Part shown: piece after piece, positions 60,766-64,000 of the stretch
Numbering within the stretch: the stretch's first letter is position 1
How the letters are laid out: every line of letters begins with the position of its first letter
Assembly (NCBI GenBank): GCA_958431815.1
Contig: CAUASB010000003.1
Location: 1 to 64,000 of the forward strand
Reading direction: 5' to 3'
DNA from: an uncultured Eggerthella sp.
GTDB lineage: Bacteria; Actinomycetota; Coriobacteriia; Coriobacteriales; Eggerthellaceae
DNA length: 64,000 nt
The notes under the pieces: model-generated
Databases searched by the model: none
What the model was told of the DNA's origin: nothing
The model's input: only the letters and a program-made list of their open reading frames with translations
Made by a program: the position numbers and the translations under genes

Positions 60766-62072
60766 TTCCAGGCCTTGCCCACTTTAACGGTTTCCAGCGT
60801 AACCTTAGTGCCATCGGAAAGCTCATGATTGGGAGCGATTTCCAGCAACGGCTTTACCACAAAATCACGTTCGGTAAGAAGCGGATGCGGCAAAGTAAGG
60901 ATATCCAGGTCGGATACATAGCCCTGGTAATCCAAAATGTCCAAGTCGCAGGTACGGGGGCCGTTCTTCTTTTCACGGATACGGCCCAATCTGTCTTCAA
61001 TGATGTTGAGGTAACGTAGCAGCTCTTGCGGAGGCAAGCCGGTGCGCAGGATAAGCACCGCATTCACGAAGGAATCCTGGTCTTCCACGTATGCCGGTTC
61101 GCTTTCATAGAAGCTGGAAACATCGATAATCTGCGAATCGGGCAGCAGACACATATCGGTGATGGCCTGGCTGAGCATGGCCTTCTTGCCTTCAAGCTCT
61201 TCGCCTTCATCGGCAACCAAGGCAACGTTGCATCCCAAGCCGATGAATGCGTAGGGACGCAAGTTTTCCTTCAGGGACTCTTCGGTTAGCGCCACATTAT
61301 GGGTCCTGATTACCGAAGCACCCAGCTCACAAGCCATGAGCGCTTCAGCAGCAGAGGCAGAATCACGCTCCTTAGGCTCATCGATGCCATAGGCATAGCC
61401 GATGTAGCTTTTACGGGAAACCGCCACCATGGTGGGATAGCCCAAATGCACCAGTTCCTGGAAGTTGCGCATCAATTCGATAGTCTGCTTCGCCGTCTTG
61501 CCGAATCCGGGACCAGGGTCAAGGCAAATGCGGTCATGGCTGATACCGGCAGCTTCAAGCTCTTCTGCGCGCTTGGCAAGATAAGCACATACTTCGGCAA
61601 CCACATCGTCGTAGTGGGACTCGTTCTGCATCGTGCGAGGATCGTCGCCCAGCATGTGCATTACCACCAAACCGGCATCGCAGTTCTTTGCCACTTCCAC
61701 CATGGCGGGATCACGAAAACCCGTTACATCGTTGATGATGCTGGCGCCCGCTTCTACGGCCGCTTTCGCAACCTCGGCATGACGCGTGTCGATGCTGACG
61801 CAGATGTCTTTTTCCGCTAAGCGCTTCACTACCTCTATGGTGCGGGAAAGCTCTTCTTCCACGGAAACAGGGCTTGCGCCCGGACGGGTAGACTCCCCGC
61901 CCACATCGATGATGAGCGCACCCTCTTCAACCATTTTCTCGGCAGCAGCCACTGCCTCTTCAACGTTCGCGTACGACCCGCCATCGGAAAACGAGTCGGG
62001 CGTTACGTTCAGAATGCCCATAATCACTGGGGTGCGGGAATCAAAAGGATAGCGTCCACAACGCCAAATCAT
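60759..62072 (-). CDS. folP: Dihydropteroate synthase / HPPK fusion
   Basis: 437 residues. FolP domain about 1-270: MGILNVTPDSFSDGG, DVGGESTRPGA, SIINDVTGF, DPGPGFGKT, VSRKSYIG and SVIRTHNV. FolK domain about 275-437: AYAFIGLGCNV, DVSSFYESEPAYVEDQDSFVNAVL, EDRLGRIREKKNGPRTCDLDIL, TLPHPLLTERDFVVKPLLEI. The two consecutive folate steps (HPPK pyrophosphorylation and sulfonamide-target condensation) are in one chain. AAGGAGG precedes the ATG. It lies between ftsH and birA. Confidence 0.96.
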   Translation of the reverse strand: MIWRCGRYPFDSRTPVIMGILNVTPDSFSDGGSYANVEEAVAAAEKMVEEGALIIDVGGESTRPGASPVSVEEELSRTIEVVKRLAEKDICVSIDTRHAEVAKAAVEAGASIINDVTGFRDPAMVEVAKNCDAGLVVMHMLGDDPRTMQNESHYDDVVAEVCAYLAKRAEELEAAGISHDRICLDPGPGFGKTAKQTIELMRNFQELVHLGYPTMVAVSRKSYIGYAYGIDEPKERDSASAAEALMACELGASVIRTHNVALTEESLKENLRPYAFIGLGCNVALVADEGEELEGKKAMLSQAITDMCLLPDSQIIDVSSFYESEPAYVEDQDSFVNAVLILRTGLPPQELLRYLNIIEDRLGRIREKKNGPRTCDLDILDYQGYVSDLDILTLPHPLLTERDFVVKPLLEIAPNHELSDGTKVTLETVKVGKAWKC

Positions 62073-62093
62073 CTTTTCCTCCTTATAAAAGAG

Positions 62094-62120
62094 GCGCCCC
62101 GGGCTTTTAGCCCAGGGCGC
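62094..62120 (-). terminator. Terminator of ftsH, just before folP-folK
   Basis: Minus strand stem GCGCCCTGGGC/GCCCGGGGCGC, fully paired with one G-U, 5-base loop, then CTCTTTTATAAGG. It ends about 22 bases before the folP ATG and its ribosome-binding site follows at once, so some read-through may drive folP. Confidence 0.8.
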
Positions 62121-62129
62121 GTAAAACCA

Positions 62130-64000
62130 TTACTGTTGGCTACCTGACTCAGGGCCGGAGTCCCCATGGGAAACATTCGGTTCCGCTGAGGTTGATGCCT
62201 CGCCGGCTGCGTGGGCAGGCTGGCTTGCCGTACCCTCCGATTCAGCCTCCAGGGATGCAGGTTCGTTCGCTGCAGCAACTTCGTTACCGCTTTCAGCTTC
62301 CTTGGCCTGCTCCTGCTTAAGGTACTCTGCCCACTGATTGTTGAGTAGTGCCTGGCATGCCTCGCCATCGACCGTTTCGCGTTCAAGCAGAACCGATGCC
62401 ATAAGGTCCATCTGGTCGCGCTTGGAAGAAAGGATCTCAACGGCACGGTCGTGGGCTTCCTTCATGATGCGAGCAACCTCGTCGTCGATGCGGCGTGCCG
62501 TATCGTCGGAGTAATCCTGCGTGTTGCCGTAATCGCGGCCCAAGAACACTTCGTGGTTCGGCTGGCCGAATACCTGAACGCCCAAGTCGGAGCTCATGCC
62601 GTAGTTGGTAACCATCGCGCGCGCCATCTTCGTAGCACGTTCCAGGTCGTTCGAGGCACCGGTGGTGATGTCGTCGCAGAACAGCTCTTCTGCCACGCGG
62701 CCGCCCAGGAACACAGCCAATTCATCGCGCATTTCGTTACGGCTGTTCAGCACCTTGTCTTCGTCAGGGATAGAAAGCGTGTAACCCAGTGCGCGACCAC
62801 GGGAAATGATCGAAATCTTATGAACCGGATCGGCACCTTCAAGCATGTGACCAACCAGAGCATGGCCAGATTCGTGGTAAGCGATGGTCTTGCGCGTGCG
62901 GGCGTCAAGAACACGACCCTTGCGCTCAGGACCGGCAATAACACGCTCCATCGAATCCTGAACTTCCTTATTGGTGATGATGTGTTTGTTGCGGCGCGCC
63001 GTAAGGATAGCCGATTCGTTCAGCAGGTTCGCCAAGTCGGCGCCAGTGAAGCCCGGCGTGAGCTTTGCGATGCTGCTCAGGTCAACGTCGTCTGCCAAGG
63101 GCTTGTTCGCCGCATGCACGTTCAAGATCTTCTCGCGGCCCTTAACATCAGGCGCGTCAACCACAATCTGACGGTCGAAACGGCCGGGACGCAGAAGCGC
63201 CGGGTCAAGAACGTCGGAACGGTTGGTTGCCGCGATAAGCACCACGGAGTCGTTTGCCTCGAAACCATCCATTTCTACCAGCAGCTGGTTCAGCGTCTGC
63301 TCACGTTCGTCATGGCCGCCGCCAAGACCAGCGCCACGTTGACGGCCAACGGCATCGATCTCGTCGATGAAGATGATGGAAGGCGATGCTTCCTTGGCCT
63401 GTTTGAACAAGTCGCGCACGCGGGAAGCGCCAACGCCCACAAACATCTCCACGAAGTCGGAACCGGAAATGCTGAAGAACGGAACGCCCGCTTCACCGGC
63501 AACTGCGCGTGCCAGCAGCGTTTTGCCGGTACCCGGAGGGCCCACCAAAAGGCAACCGCGCGGGATCTTCGCACCAAGAGACTGGTACTTGGCGGGGTTT
63601 TCCAGGAAGTCTTTGATTTCCTGCATTTCCTCTACTGCTTCGTCAACGCCCGCAACATCGGAGAAGTGGACATCGGGGTGTTCTTCGATGCTCTTCTTGG
63701 CCTTTGCCTTGCCGAACGACATCTGCGAATTGTTGGCCTTGTTCATCTGGGAGAAGAAGAACAAAAGCAGGCCCGCGATAATCAGGATAGGCAGAACGGA
63801 AGCCAGGATGGAGCCCCAAGGCGAAGCCAGACGCACGCTGTACTGGATGTTGGGATGCGCCGCCATAAGCTGGCCCAAGGAGTCGGAACCAACCCACGTA
63901 CACGTGTAGTTATGCTCCGAGCCCAACTTGGAAGCGGCAAGCTCCTGCGTTTGAACGATGGTGGGGCGGGCACCGGAAGTGTCTGCCATGCCGGAGTTCA
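62130..64000 (-). CDS. ftsH: ATP-dependent zinc metalloprotease FtsH (N-terminus beyond the window)
   Basis: Partial: the frame stays open to the last base of the window, and the first membrane helix lies outside. Numbering is from the internal methionine at 63989. Seen: end of the periplasmic domain, second membrane helix (about 57-80, GSILASVLPILIIAGLLLFFF), AAA core with Walker A GPPGTGKT (149-156), Walker B IIFIDEIDAVG, SRH with NRSDVLDPALLRPGRFDR, and protease zinc site HESGH with the downstream aspartate. The C-terminal tail (about 560-619) is Ser/Glu/Ala-rich. Degrades membrane and regulatory proteins. Confidence 0.96.
   Translation of the reverse strand, partial: NSGMADTSGARPTIVQTQELAASKLGSEHNYTCTWVGSDSLGQLMAAHPNIQYSVRLASPWGSILASVLPILIIAGLLLFFFSQMNKANNSQMSFGKAKAKKSIEEHPDVHFSDVAGVDEAVEEMQEIKDFLENPAKYQSLGAKIPRGCLLVGPPGTGKTLLARAVAGEAGVPFFSISGSDFVEMFVGVGASRVRDLFKQAKEASPSIIFIDEIDAVGRQRGAGLGGGHDEREQTLNQLLVEMDGFEANDSVVLIAATNRSDVLDPALLRPGRFDRQIVVDAPDVKGREKILNVHAANKPLADDVDLSSIAKLTPGFTGADLANLLNESAILTARRNKHIITNKEVQDSMERVIAGPERKGRVLDARTRKTIAYHESGHALVGHMLEGADPVHKISIISRGRALGYTLSIPDEDKVLNSRNEMRDELAVFLGGRVAEELFCDDITTGASNDLERATKMARAMVTNYGMSSDLGVQVFGQPNHEVFLGRDYGNTQDYSDDTARRIDDEVARIMKEAHDRAVEILSSKRDQMDLMASVLLERETVDGEACQALLNNQWAEYLKQEQAKEAESGNEVAAANEPASLEAESEGTASQPAHAAGEASTSAEPNVSHGDSGPESGSQQ

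Overview
The window reads as a chromosomal segment of a high-GC Gram-positive anaerobe, most likely class Coriobacteriia (Eggerthellaceae-like). This is inferred from the combination of a CarD-type regulator, a Coriobacteria-style set of CaiB/FldA-type CoA-transferase, AEC carriers, HypA/HypB beside Tat genes, MenG, a TsaB-RimI-TsaD fusion, Fhs-FchA-FolD one-carbon genes and moderately high GC. The genus cannot be fixed from the sequence alone. No rRNA operon, CRISPR array, transposase, integrase or prophage was seen.

Layout. 0-5.4 kb: carD-like gene, then recR-ybaB-dnaX, a DedA membrane protein and the SRP RNA. 5.5-15.7 kb: murA / divergent LCP protein / folC, rpsB-tsf with a structured leader, an orphan 2-hydroxyacyl-CoA-type transferase, an NYN RNase with rlmB, tRNA-Gln(UUG) and a second SpoU methyltransferase. 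16-21 kb: two tandem AEC carriers and groES-groL with a perfect CIRCE operator plus a degenerate second one. 21-29.1 kb is the accessory part: a Fic AMP transferase with three operator-like repeats at its start, an alpha/beta hydrolase, a locally AT-richer cassette of uncharacterised membrane-associated proteins (DUF4230-like, a 33-residue membrane peptide missed by length cut-offs, a glycine-zipper/coiled-coil protein and a 450-residue protein), a lipoprotein and a MerR-like regulator with a repeat-rich upstream region. 29-40.6 kb (+ strand): a CynX-type MFS carrier, then hybrid histidine kinase, MoxR ATPase, DUF58, transglutaminase-like protein and a 1269-residue leucine-rich-repeat surface protein, apparently one operon. 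40.7-64 kb: hypB, hypA-tatC-tatA/B, an amidohydrolase-fold protein that has lost its metal ligands, menG, flavin reductase, t6A genes, coaX-fhs-fchA-folD, a two-component system, bioY, a MATE pump, mntP, folP-folK fusion with birA, and the 3' part of ftsH.

How the parts fit. Housekeeping genes cover cell-wall precursor synthesis, translation, chaperones, folate/C1 metabolism (folC, folPK, fhs, fchA, folD), biotin (bioY, birA), CoA (coaX), menaquinone (menG) and hydrogenase maturation/export (hypAB, tat). The most unusual material is (i) a pair of about 126-nt structured intergenic elements (49947-50072 minus, 56039-56165 plus) with conserved ends and compensatory stem changes, each just after a gene; (ii) several enzyme folds that have lost catalytic residues (amidohydrolase, transglutaminase, LCP); (iii) the DUF4230/glycine-zipper cassette; and (iv) the operator-like repeats in front of fic. 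Start sites were chosen by ribosome-binding sites and family alignment from memory; no database search was run.
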